DNA from: an uncultured Eubacteriales bacterium
Lineage (GTDB): Bacteria > Bacillota > Clostridia > Christensenellales > UBA1242
Direction: 5' to 3'
DNA: 27,332 nt
Assembly: GCA_902796285.1 (NCBI GenBank)
Contig: CADBOH010000034.1
Coordinates: 1-27,332 of the forward strand
Below are positions 1 to 7,459 of this stretch, piece after piece; position 1 is the first letter of the stretch; every line of letters starts with the position of its first letter. The position numbers were made by a program, and so were the translations under genes. Below the pieces are notes generated by a model. The model was not told the DNA's origin, ran no database searches, and saw only the letters and a list, made by a program, of their open reading frames with translations.

Positions 1-175
1 GTTTAATTCTTTTATTATGAAAAAATTAAGAGATGGCGAATATAAAAGGGTTTTATTTATGCCAACAGGGGCATTGATGTCAACAACATCGGCCCAGCAA
101 GGTGAAAGTATATTAAGCATTTGTCATGCTATTGTAATTGAAAGCGATACAGAAAAAGATAAGGAGGCAAAATAG
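1..175 (+). CDS. spoVAD: Stage V sporulation protein AD, C-terminal part (cut by window start)
   Basis: Only the last 57 codons are present, reading from base 2 and ending in TAG at 173-175. The visible tail includes MPTGALMSTTSAQQGES, which matches the end of SpoVAD, a thiolase-fold protein of the SpoVA complex. That complex moves dipicolinic acid into the forespore and releases it at germination. The stop codon overlaps the GTG start of the next gene by one base (TAGTG), so the two are one operon and probably translationally coupled. The identification rests on the C-terminal motif plus the adjacent spoVAE. The N-terminal domain cannot be judged here. Confidence 0.9.
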   Translation, partial: FNSFIMKKLRDGEYKRVLFMPTGALMSTTSAQQGESILSICHAIVIESDTEKDKEAK

Positions 176-537
176 TGTATTATTTGTGGGTATTCTTAAT
201 CGGTGGGCTGATATGTATGCTTGGTGAGGTTTTAATTATTTATACAAACATTACTTCAGCAAGGATATTAGTGACTTTCGTCATCATTGGGGTGTTGTTG
301 CAGGCGTTTGGCATCTTTGACCCGATATCGCAGTTTGCCAAAGCTGGTATAAACGTGCCAATTATAGGTTTTGGTGCATCTCTTGCAAAAGGGGCTATTG
401 CGGGGGCAAAATCAAAGGGTGTTTTAGGCATTTTTACTGGTGGACTTGAAGCGACAGCGGCGGGAATTGCGGCGGCAGTGCTGTTTGCGTTTATATTCTC
501 ATTGATTTTTAGATCAAAAACGAAAGGTCGCAACTAA
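175..537 (+). CDS. spoVAE: Stage V sporulation protein AE (SpoVAEb type)
   Basis: A 120-residue hydrophobic protein with about four membrane segments, of normal length for SpoVAE. It begins MYYLWVFLIGGLICMLGEV and has the small, glycine- and alanine-rich stretches typical of the family (GFGASLAKGAI, then GLEATAAGIAAAVLFAF near the C terminus). The GTG start is supported by AAGGAGG at 161-167 and the one-base overlap with spoVAD. In known spore formers SpoVAE is an inner-membrane part of the channel that carries dipicolinic acid. The family call is firm from sequence and neighbour. The role is inferred from the family. No terminator is visible after it. Confidence 0.93.
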   Translation: MYYLWVFLIGGLICMLGEVLIIYTNITSARILVTFVIIGVLLQAFGIFDPISQFAKAGINVPIIGFGASLAKGAIAGAKSKGVLGIFTGGLEATAAGIAAAVLFAFIFSLIFRSKTKGRN

Positions 538-633
538 TACAATATAATGTGCGATGTATGACATAATATATACAACATGTGGATTTTGTATCTTTTCGAC
601 ATATTTTGCAAGTTAAAATCATATTTTTAATGT

Positions 634-1284
634 ATGCAAAGAGCATATCTTTTAAAAAAGAAAAAACATTTATCAAAAAAAACAAAATTAAGGATTGCGT
701 TGATTGTTGTTCTTAGTTTTGTTTTTTTGTTTTTATTTTATTATTTTAAAGTTGTTTGTCCAATTGTTGTAAAACTAAGTGAGGAAAAAGTTAGGGCTAT
801 TGCAACCAAAACAGTAAGTAGGGTTGTAGGTGATGTAATGAGCGAAGAAGGAGTAAATTACAATAAAATTGTAAATATTTCGTATTCTAGCGATAATGAA
901 ATTGAGTTTGTTGATGTTGATTCGGTTGAAGTAAATTTGATTATAAGAGAAATAACAAAACGTGTTCAAGCAGAATTTGAAGGACTTGGAAATGAAGGTG
1001 TAAAAATAGGGTTAGGCACATTTTCTGGTATACCATTTTTGTATGATTTAGGTCCTAAATTATCGGTTAGGCTTGTGCCGATAGGGATTGTTAATACTAT
1101 GGTTGATTCGTCTTTTACTTCTGCCGGATTAAATCAAACCTTGCATAGATTAAATTTTGTCGTAAGTACAAATATTGGTCTTATCTTACCTGGTAAAAAC
1201 CAAAATTTTGTAACTAAGCTTGAAGTTTTGCTTTGTGAGAGTATCATTGTTGGTAAAATCCCTCAGTTCTATTTTAGTTCTTAA
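634..1284 (+). CDS. yunB: Sporulation protein YunB
   Basis: A 216-residue protein with a lysine-rich N terminus, one membrane anchor at about residues 19-38 (ALIVVLSFVFLFLFYYF) and an extracytoplasmic domain. The C-terminal half carries YunB hallmarks: GLNQTLHRLNFVV, followed near the end by IIVGKIPQFYF. In Bacillus, YunB is made in the mother cell under sigma-E and contributes to spore formation; its biochemical role is not known. The ATG has no good ribosome binding site, but later in-frame starts would remove the anchor. The 96 bases upstream hold a CATAATATA (562-570) that resembles a sigma-K -10 element, but no matching -35 convinces me. It sits between the spoVA genes and dnaG. Confidence 0.88.
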   Translation: MQRAYLLKKKKHLSKKTKLRIALIVVLSFVFLFLFYYFKVVCPIVVKLSEEKVRAIATKTVSRVVGDVMSEEGVNYNKIVNISYSSDNEIEFVDVDSVEVNLIIREITKRVQAEFEGLGNEGVKIGLGTFSGIPFLYDLGPKLSVRLVPIGIVNTMVDSSFTSAGLNQTLHRLNFVVSTNIGLILPGKNQNFVTKLEVLLCESIIVGKIPQFYFSS

Positions 1285-1361
1285 ATTTTTATATAATAAA
1301 AAAGGAAAAAAAAGATTCTTGTAGTATAAATAGGGTAAAGGCTTATTTTGGGAGTTAAAAA

Positions 1362-3140
1362 TTGCAGAATATAGGTTTTCCTGAAAATTGGTTATACGAG
1401 TTAAAGCAAAAGAATAACATTGTATCGATTATTGGTAAATATGTTCGTCTTGAAAAGAAAGGTGGTAAATATTGGGCTTGTTGTCCATTTCATAATGAAA
1501 AAACACCATCTTTCACTGTAAATGAGGACGAAGGCTTTTATCATTGTTTTGGCTGCAAGGAAAGTGGTGATGTTATATCATTTATCATGAAATATGAATC
1601 TTGCGACTTTATTCAAGCCATTGAAATTTTGGCAAAAAATGCTAATATGGAAATCCCTCATTACACCGGCGAAAAAGAAGTTTTCGAGAAAAAAGGGAAA
1701 AAAGATAGGATTATAAAACTTTTGGATGCGGCTTACAAACACTATAATGAAAATTTATATTTACCAAAGGCAAAAGTTGCTCAGGAATATATTAAAAGCA
1801 GAAAATTTACAAAATCCGATCTTGAAAATTTTAAAATAGGATATGCTGACGGTCCGTTTGAAATTGTAAACTATTTAAAGAAACAAGGATTTAGTGAAAG
1901 CGAAATGCTTGATGCAGGAGTTGTAAGAAATAAGGACAAGCATTATTTTGATATCAACGCAAATAGGTTGGTTTTCCCAATATTCAATTCATTTAATGAA
2001 TGCGTTGGATTTAGTTCACGAGTGCTTGACAAGTCACTGCCAAAATACATAAATACACCTGAAACACTAGTTTTCCATAAAGGAAGGGTCGTTTTTGGGA
2101 TAAATTTAGTTAAAGCATTAAAACAACAAGGACTACTTGATAAAATCATTGTTGTTGAAGGACAAATTGATGTAATTGCAATGCATAGAGCGGGTTTTAG
2201 GTCGGCTGTTGCGTGCATGGGTACTGCTATGACAAAAGAGAACGCTCATGAGTTAAAAAAGTTATCAAATTCAGTTATCCTTTGTTTTGATGGTGATACA
2301 GCAGGTGAAAAGGCAACTGTAAAATCAATTGAAGTTCTTAAAGAAGAAGGCTTAGATGTTAAAATTGTAGCGTTGCCAGATAAGCATGATCCTGATGAGA
2401 TAATAAAAGATTATGGGGTTTCTTACCTTGCAAATTTGATTGATAATGCATTGCCAACAATGGACTATCTCATTGAAAAAGAAAGAAAGAAATTTCATAT
2501 TGAAAAGCCAAATGAAAAGGCACAGTTTGTCAGTGCAGCATTAAAACATATTTCAACGCTTGATGCTGAAAGTGAAGAAGAAGTTTATCTAGAAAAACTG
2601 AGAAAACTAACAACAATCCCTATTGATATTTTGAGGCGAGATCTTAATAAAATAAAAAACAAGGATGTTGTGCCAAAAAATAAAGAAACAAAGGGTGATG
2701 AAGTTTTAATTTCTCGCCAAAATGGCAATATTAGAGCTATAAAGTTTATTCTCAGCTCTTTAATACACAAAAAAGATTATGTGGATGAGAATATTGATTA
2801 TGTTAAACTCTTGCCAAACTACAAGGATATTGTTTTAAAGGCAAAAGAAGGGATTCCGGTTTCATCATATTTTGATTATTTTGATGTTGAAACTAATGCA
2901 GTTTTAAAAGATTGCATTGAAATGAATTTTGAAGAATTTAAAGATAACGGTAAAAGATATTTTGATGAGTGCTTATGGCAATGTGCATCACAGATATTGA
3001 TTGAAAAACAAAATGAAATAAGCGAAAAATTTAAAAATTGCGAAGATGTTGACAAAAGAAAACAACTGGCTGTTGAATTGCAGGCAATTTTGAAAGCAAT
3101 TAAAGAGAAAAACTTGGAGGAATTTTATGTCAGAAAATAA
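1362..3140 (+). CDS. dnaG: DNA primase
   Basis: A 592-residue DnaG, which makes RNA primers at the replication fork together with the replicative helicase. The N-terminal CHC2 zinc finger has C41, H44, C62 and C65 (CPFHNEKTPSF, then YHCFGCKESGD). The Toprim catalytic core has EGQID at 266-270 and DGD at 310-312, followed by the DPDE metal site near 343-346. The C-terminal part is the helicase-binding region and is weakly conserved, as usual. The start is TTG, chosen because GGGAG at 1350-1354 lies at good distance and the protein then begins at the expected family position. Its end overlaps rpoD by 14 bases, the classic Firmicute dnaG-rpoD arrangement. Confidence 0.97.
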   Translation: MQNIGFPENWLYELKQKNNIVSIIGKYVRLEKKGGKYWACCPFHNEKTPSFTVNEDEGFYHCFGCKESGDVISFIMKYESCDFIQAIEILAKNANMEIPHYTGEKEVFEKKGKKDRIIKLLDAAYKHYNENLYLPKAKVAQEYIKSRKFTKSDLENFKIGYADGPFEIVNYLKKQGFSESEMLDAGVVRNKDKHYFDINANRLVFPIFNSFNECVGFSSRVLDKSLPKYINTPETLVFHKGRVVFGINLVKALKQQGLLDKIIVVEGQIDVIAMHRAGFRSAVACMGTAMTKENAHELKKLSNSVILCFDGDTAGEKATVKSIEVLKEEGLDVKIVALPDKHDPDEIIKDYGVSYLANLIDNALPTMDYLIEKERKKFHIEKPNEKAQFVSAALKHISTLDAESEEEVYLEKLRKLTTIPIDILRRDLNKIKNKDVVPKNKETKGDEVLISRQNGNIRAIKFILSSLIHKKDYVDENIDYVKLLPNYKDIVLKAKEGIPVSSYFDYFDVETNAVLKDCIEMNFEEFKDNGKRYFDECLWQCASQILIEKQNEISEKFKNCEDVDKRKQLAVELQAILKAIKEKNLEEFYVRK

Positions 3141-4188
3141 AGTCGATGTTGAGATGAAGAGAATTTTCGATGTCGCCACAAAGAAAGGGTCAATTAATGA
3201 AGAAGATGTGTACTTTAGACTTTTAAAGTATGACCTTTCAGCACAAGAAATACAAAAGTTTATTAAAAAGCTTGAAGCAAACAAGATTAAGATTTTAAAA
3301 ACCGAGGATGCAGCAAACGATACAGCGGATGACTTAAATGATTTTGTTGGATTTGCCGCAGTTGATGATCCTGTAAAGATGTATTTGAAAGATATTGGTA
3401 AAGTTCCTCTTTTGACTAGTGATGAAGAAATAGAACTTGCTAAAAGCATTCTTGAAGGTGATGAAATAGCAAAAGCTAGACTTTGTCAAGCAAACCTAAG
3501 ACTCGTTGTTTCAATTGCAAAAAGATGGGCTAGCACAAATTCTCTTTCTTTCTTGGATTTGATTCAAGAGGGTAATATGGGGCTTCTTCGTGCTGTTGAA
3601 AAATTTGATTATACAAAAGGTTTTAGATTTTCAACATACGCAACTTGGTGGATTAAACAGGCCATAACAAGAGCAATTGCAGATCAATCAAGAACAATCC
3701 GTCTTCCAGTTCACATGGTTGAAACCATAAATAGATATAGCAGAACAGTTAGACAACTTACACAACAATTGTCACGTGATCCTACACTTGAGGAAATAGC
3801 CGAGGCAATGGGAATCAGTGAAAATAAAGTGGTTGAAATTCAAAAGAGTGCTCTTGATCCTGTATCTCTTGAAACACCAATCGGGGAAGAGGAAGATAGC
3901 AAGATGAGTGACTTTATTGAAGATGAATCTGCAAAAAGTCCAATGGAAGTTGCTTCACAAAAACTTTTGCATGAACAACTTTTAGCGGTAATTGATACAT
4001 TAACGCCAAGAGAACAACAGGTTATTCGTGAAAGATATGGTCTCATTGATGGCAAGAGTAAAACACTTGAAGAAGTTGGTAGAGAATTTAGCGTTACGAG
4101 AGAGCGTATTCGTCAAATTGAAGCGAAGGCTTTGAGAAAATTAAAACATCCAAATAGAAGTAAAAAATTGGTAGACTTTATAAATTAA
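3127..4188 (+). CDS. rpoD: Housekeeping RNA polymerase sigma factor (SigA/RpoD)
   Basis: A 353-residue primary sigma factor, close in length to Bacillus SigA. Region 1.1 is at about 1-55, region 1.2 at 80-106 (DPVKMYLKDIGKVPLLT), region 2 at 119-200, region 3 at about 203-280 and region 4 at 285-350 with the helix-turn-helix VTRERIRQIEAKALRKLKHP. The -10 recognition helix (YATWWIKQAITRAIADQSR) is fully conserved. An oddity is the loop at 133-141, RWASTNSLS, which replaces the usual R-Y-V-G-R-G-type loop and is one residue longer. The ATG is preceded by GGAGG at 3116-3120 inside the end of dnaG, so translation is probably coupled. Confidence 0.97.
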   Translation: MSENKVDVEMKRIFDVATKKGSINEEDVYFRLLKYDLSAQEIQKFIKKLEANKIKILKTEDAANDTADDLNDFVGFAAVDDPVKMYLKDIGKVPLLTSDEEIELAKSILEGDEIAKARLCQANLRLVVSIAKRWASTNSLSFLDLIQEGNMGLLRAVEKFDYTKGFRFSTYATWWIKQAITRAIADQSRTIRLPVHMVETINRYSRTVRQLTQQLSRDPTLEEIAEAMGISENKVVEIQKSALDPVSLETPIGEEEDSKMSDFIEDESAKSPMEVASQKLLHEQLLAVIDTLTPREQQVIRERYGLIDGKSKTLEEVGREFSVTRERIRQIEAKALRKLKHPNRSKKLVDFIN

Positions 4189-4198
4189 GGAGTAAAAT

Positions 4199-4897
4199 AT
4201 GAATTTAGAAAAGATTTTGGCGTATCAAAACTTAGATAGCAAACTCTATAAAATTGAAAAGCAAGTTAGAGAAAGTGAAAACAAAAAAACAGTTTCCAAA
4301 ATGCATGAAAATATGAAAAATGCTCAGGAAAGATCTGTTAAACTTGAAGAAAAAGCAGGTGCTATTCTTGCTGAAATTGACAAAATTAAACAACAATATG
4401 CAGTTCAAGAAAACAAAATGAAAGAATTTATGGACAAGGACCTTACAGTATTGTCTAAGGCAGAACTTGAAAAATATAATGTATTAAAGGAAAAGCTTAG
4501 TCAAAATTTAAATATCCTTGATAAAAACCTTTCTTCACTTGCTGAAACAATAAATGGAATACTTGCTGATTTTAACAAAACAATAAAAGTGTTCAATTCA
4601 AGTAGGGATGAGTATTTAAAAAGTAAGGAAAACTATGAAAATGAAGTTAAGGGCGTTGAAAAAGAAAAACAGGATTTAGAAAAGCAACTTCTTTTATTGG
4701 AAAAAGATGTTGATGCACAAACATTAGAGAATTACAAGAAAAGAAGAAAAGAAAATATTTTTCCAGTTCTTGTTCCACTTAGTGGTGACAGTTGTGGATG
4801 GTGTCATGTTCAACTTTCATATGCAAATATTTCAACACTTGAAAATGATGGGATCTTAACTTGTGAGCACTGCCACAGAATAATTTATAAAAAATAA
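4199..4897 (+). CDS. Coiled-coil protein with C-terminal C4 zinc ribbon (zf-RING_7 family)
   Basis: A 232-residue protein. Residues 1-185 are almost entirely charged heptad-like helix, predicting a long coiled coil. The C terminus is a C4 zinc ribbon with C199, C202, C222 and C225 (CGWCHVQLS, then CEHCHRIIY). This layout matches the C4-type zinc-ribbon family Pfam zf-RING_7, widespread next to rpoD or NIF3-like genes. The family has been suggested to bind nucleic acid or regulate, but no firm general function is known to me. An AAGGAG ribosome site follows directly on the rpoD stop, so it is the third gene of the dnaG-rpoD operon. A terminator follows. Confidence 0.88.
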   Translation: MNLEKILAYQNLDSKLYKIEKQVRESENKKTVSKMHENMKNAQERSVKLEEKAGAILAEIDKIKQQYAVQENKMKEFMDKDLTVLSKAELEKYNVLKEKLSQNLNILDKNLSSLAETINGILADFNKTIKVFNSSRDEYLKSKENYENEVKGVEKEKQDLEKQLLLLEKDVDAQTLENYKKRRKENIFPVLVPLSGDSCGWCHVQLSYANISTLENDGILTCEHCHRIIYKK

Positions 4898-4901
4898 AAA
4901 C

Positions 4902-4932
4902 AAAGACCAACACTTTTGTTGGCCTTTTTATT
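4902..4932 (+). terminator. Rho-independent terminator after the dnaG-rpoD operon
   Basis: The stem CCAACA/TGTTGG with loop CTTT is extended outward by AAAG/CTTT across one mismatch and is followed by a run of T (CTTTTTATTTTT). It begins five bases after the stop codon of the zinc-ribbon gene and closes the operon. Confidence 0.85.
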
Positions 4933-5080
4933 TTTGATGTTGACAAAATAATATATTGCTATCATAGACATTGCCTAGCCCACATAAGCAAGTTTTTATT
5001 TAATTTTTAAAACGGCCCTATTTTGCTTGCTTAAATTTCATTAAATAAATATAATATAATCATAAAGCAAGGCGTTAATT
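4933..5080 (+). promoter_or_regulatory. recJ upstream region with candidate promoters and alternative hairpin arms
   Basis: After the terminator there are about 150 non-coding bases. TTGACA at 4940-4945 is a perfect -35, but the best 17-base-spaced -10 is only CATAGA. TATAAT at 5055-5060 is a perfect -10 with no good -35. The heptamer AAGCAAG occurs at 4986-4992 and again at 5065-5071 just before the recJ start, and its complement CTTGCTT lies between them at 5026-5032. If transcription starts upstream, the middle arm could pair with either copy, the second pairing covering the recJ ribosome-binding region. Which promoter is used cannot be decided from sequence. Confidence 0.35.
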
Positions 5081-7459
5081 ATGATTTTTAAAAAGTATTT
5101 TAATAAAAACGCCGATAAAATTCTATATTTTGCAGACAAATTTAATCTTTCACCAAGAATTGCTGAAATTATTTTATCACGAGGAATTGATAGCGAAGAA
5201 AAATTTCAGGAATTCCTTAATCCAACAGTTATGCATGATCCTTTTAAATTAAAAGGGATGAAGCAACTTGTTGATAGAGTTAAACTTGCAAAAGAACTTA
5301 AAGATAGGGTTTTAATTTTCGGCGATTATGATGTTGATGGAGTAAGTGCAACGGCGATCATGTTAAAAGCACTTGCAAAATTTGGCATTAAGGCAGATTA
5401 TTATTTGCCTAATAGGTATGTAGATGGTTATGGGTTAACAAATGCGGTTATAGATAAGATCGCAAATTCTTTTTCACCCAATTTAATTATTACGGTTGAC
5501 TGTGGGATTTCTTGCTATCAAGAAGTTGAGTATGCAAAAAATCTTGGCATCGAAATTATTGTAACGGATCACCATGAAATTCCAGATATTTTGCCTGATG
5601 GGATTGTTGTAAATGCAAAGTTGCCAGATCAAGAATATCCTTTTAGTGAACTTTGCGGGACAGGGGTGGCATTTAAATTTGCTCAGGCTCTTTTGGGTGA
5701 AAAAGATGCAGAAGAATACCTGCCAATAGCAGCGATAGGCACAATTGTTGATATTGTTCCTCTTATCGATGAAAATAGAACAATTGTGAAAAAAGGGTTG
5801 TCGCTTTGCAAGGCTTATCTTCCATTGGGCTTAAAGATGATGTTTAAGGAATACGACATTAGCATTGAAAACCCAAATTCAACGGATATTTCGTTTAGAA
5901 TTGGACCAAAGTTAAATGCATCTGGAAGGATGGGAGACGCTGGGGATTCACTTAAAGTTTATTTTGAGACTGATCCAGTAAAAATCAAGCAAGATTTAAA
6001 GCAGATTAAACAGCATAATACCAAAAGACAAGACCTTTGCAATAAGATACACGAAGATTGCGAAAAAGCGCTTGCAAAAATGAATTTAAAAGATCAGCGC
6101 GTTATCTCACTGGCGTCAAGCGCATGGGATAAAGGTGTGCTTGGGATTGTTTGTTCTAGACTTGTGGAAAAATACCATAGGCCAGTGTTTTTATTTGCTC
6201 AGGAGGGAGATACTCTTTCTGGCTCAGGCAGAAGTATTGATGATATTAATATTCACGAATTACTTTCATCGCTTCAAGATATACTTGAAACTTTTGGTGG
6301 ACACTCTATGGCTGCTGGGCTCACTTTAAAAAGAAAAAATTATGAACTATTTGTTCAAAAGATTAATTCATTTGCTCTCAATTCAATCAGTGATGATGTA
6401 TATATTCCAATAGAATACTATGATCAAGATATTCAAGAAGGCGAAATTGATTTAAATTTTGTCAAAGATTTAGCAGTTCTTGAGCCGTTTGGTTGTGACA
6501 ATCCTCGTCCTAGATTTAAAATAACTACACAAGACGTTGAAATAACTCCAATGAAAAAGTTTCCGCAGCATGCGAGCATAAAAATTGGAAAACTTAATTT
6601 GACCTACTTTAATTTCTTGGATAATCAAGTAAAAATGGCTTTTTCAAGACAGAAATCATTTATTTTTGAGTTTCAAAACAACTCATTAAAGGGCACAGTT
6701 AATAGTTTTGATGGTGGAAGTTTTATTGTTGAAGATGCATATAAAAAATTAAATCCATTAAAGCTTAATCAAATTGCTATCAATAGTCATGGAGAAGCCA
6801 GATATAATTTGTATCCACAGAGTGATTTGTTAAATTTTATTGGTGGAACAACCCTTGCACCATTTGGTACTTGTTTTGTAACATATTCATGTTATGAGTA
6901 TGTTGAATTTTGCAAAAAGTACAGCACACAACATATTTATCACTTTGGAATTTATGAAGATAGAGAGGTTGGATATAATACAATCCTGCTTTCCCCAAAA
7001 GGCGTAGATTGGGCCAAGAATTTTAAAAAAATAATTTTTCTTTCTCCAGTTATAAATCAAGGATTTTTAGTCGCTTTAAATAAGATTTGTGATGCAGAAA
7101 TATATTTGCCAATTGAAAAAGAAGATGATTTTAGAAATTTTGCAGGGTTAGACATCAATAGGGCAACTTTTGGTCAAATATTCAAAGAGTTATCAAAGGT
7201 TTCGGGGCAGTTTTATGATGTTTTTTCACTCTATGACAAATGTAATTTGGAAGGTAAAGTATCTTTTGCCACCTTTTATGCTGCTATGCTTACCTTTAAT
7301 CAACTAAAACTGGTGCAAATAACTGAAAGTGATCAACTGATAAGGATTAAGATAGATAAAACAACCAAAAGAGAACTTGAACAATCGGAAATTTATAATA
7401 GTTTAATAAACCTTAAAGAAACTTTTAAAGGAGAGAATAATGCAAGGAAAAATAGATAA
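5081..7459 (+). CDS. recJ: Single-stranded-DNA-specific 5'-3' exonuclease RecJ
   Basis: A 792-residue RecJ, similar in length to Bacillus RecJ and longer than the roughly 570-residue proteobacterial form. The DHH core shows DYDVDG (D82, D84, D86), TVDCGI (D140), TDHH (D163, H164, H165) and TIVDIVPL (D224). The DHHA1 part has GPKLNASGRMGDA at 275-287 and GGHSMAAGLTL at 406-416. An OB-like domain and a Firmicute-type C-terminal extension follow. RecJ degrades 5' single strands in mismatch repair and RecFOR recombination. The ribosome site is weak (AAGG at 5070-5072 region). Its last 20 bases overlap the start of rel. Firmicutes usually carry apt between recJ and rel; it is missing here. Confidence 0.96.
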   Translation: MIFKKYFNKNADKILYFADKFNLSPRIAEIILSRGIDSEEKFQEFLNPTVMHDPFKLKGMKQLVDRVKLAKELKDRVLIFGDYDVDGVSATAIMLKALAKFGIKADYYLPNRYVDGYGLTNAVIDKIANSFSPNLIITVDCGISCYQEVEYAKNLGIEIIVTDHHEIPDILPDGIVVNAKLPDQEYPFSELCGTGVAFKFAQALLGEKDAEEYLPIAAIGTIVDIVPLIDENRTIVKKGLSLCKAYLPLGLKMMFKEYDISIENPNSTDISFRIGPKLNASGRMGDAGDSLKVYFETDPVKIKQDLKQIKQHNTKRQDLCNKIHEDCEKALAKMNLKDQRVISLASSAWDKGVLGIVCSRLVEKYHRPVFLFAQEGDTLSGSGRSIDDINIHELLSSLQDILETFGGHSMAAGLTLKRKNYELFVQKINSFALNSISDDVYIPIEYYDQDIQEGEIDLNFVKDLAVLEPFGCDNPRPRFKITTQDVEITPMKKFPQHASIKIGKLNLTYFNFLDNQVKMAFSRQKSFIFEFQNNSLKGTVNSFDGGSFIVEDAYKKLNPLKLNQIAINSHGEARYNLYPQSDLLNFIGGTTLAPFGTCFVTYSCYEYVEFCKKYSTQHIYHFGIYEDREVGYNTILLSPKGVDWAKNFKKIIFLSPVINQGFLVALNKICDAEIYLPIEKEDDFRNFAGLDINRATFGQIFKELSKVSGQFYDVFSLYDKCNLEGKVSFATFYAAMLTFNQLKLVQITESDQLIRIKIDKTTKRELEQSEIYNSLINLKETFKGENNARKNR

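Noticed and set aside
541..633. Sigma-K or sigma-E promoter for yunB (CATAATATA at 562-570, TATAAT at 543-548)
   Set aside because: Neither -10-like sequence has a convincing -35 at proper distance in this very AT-rich stretch.
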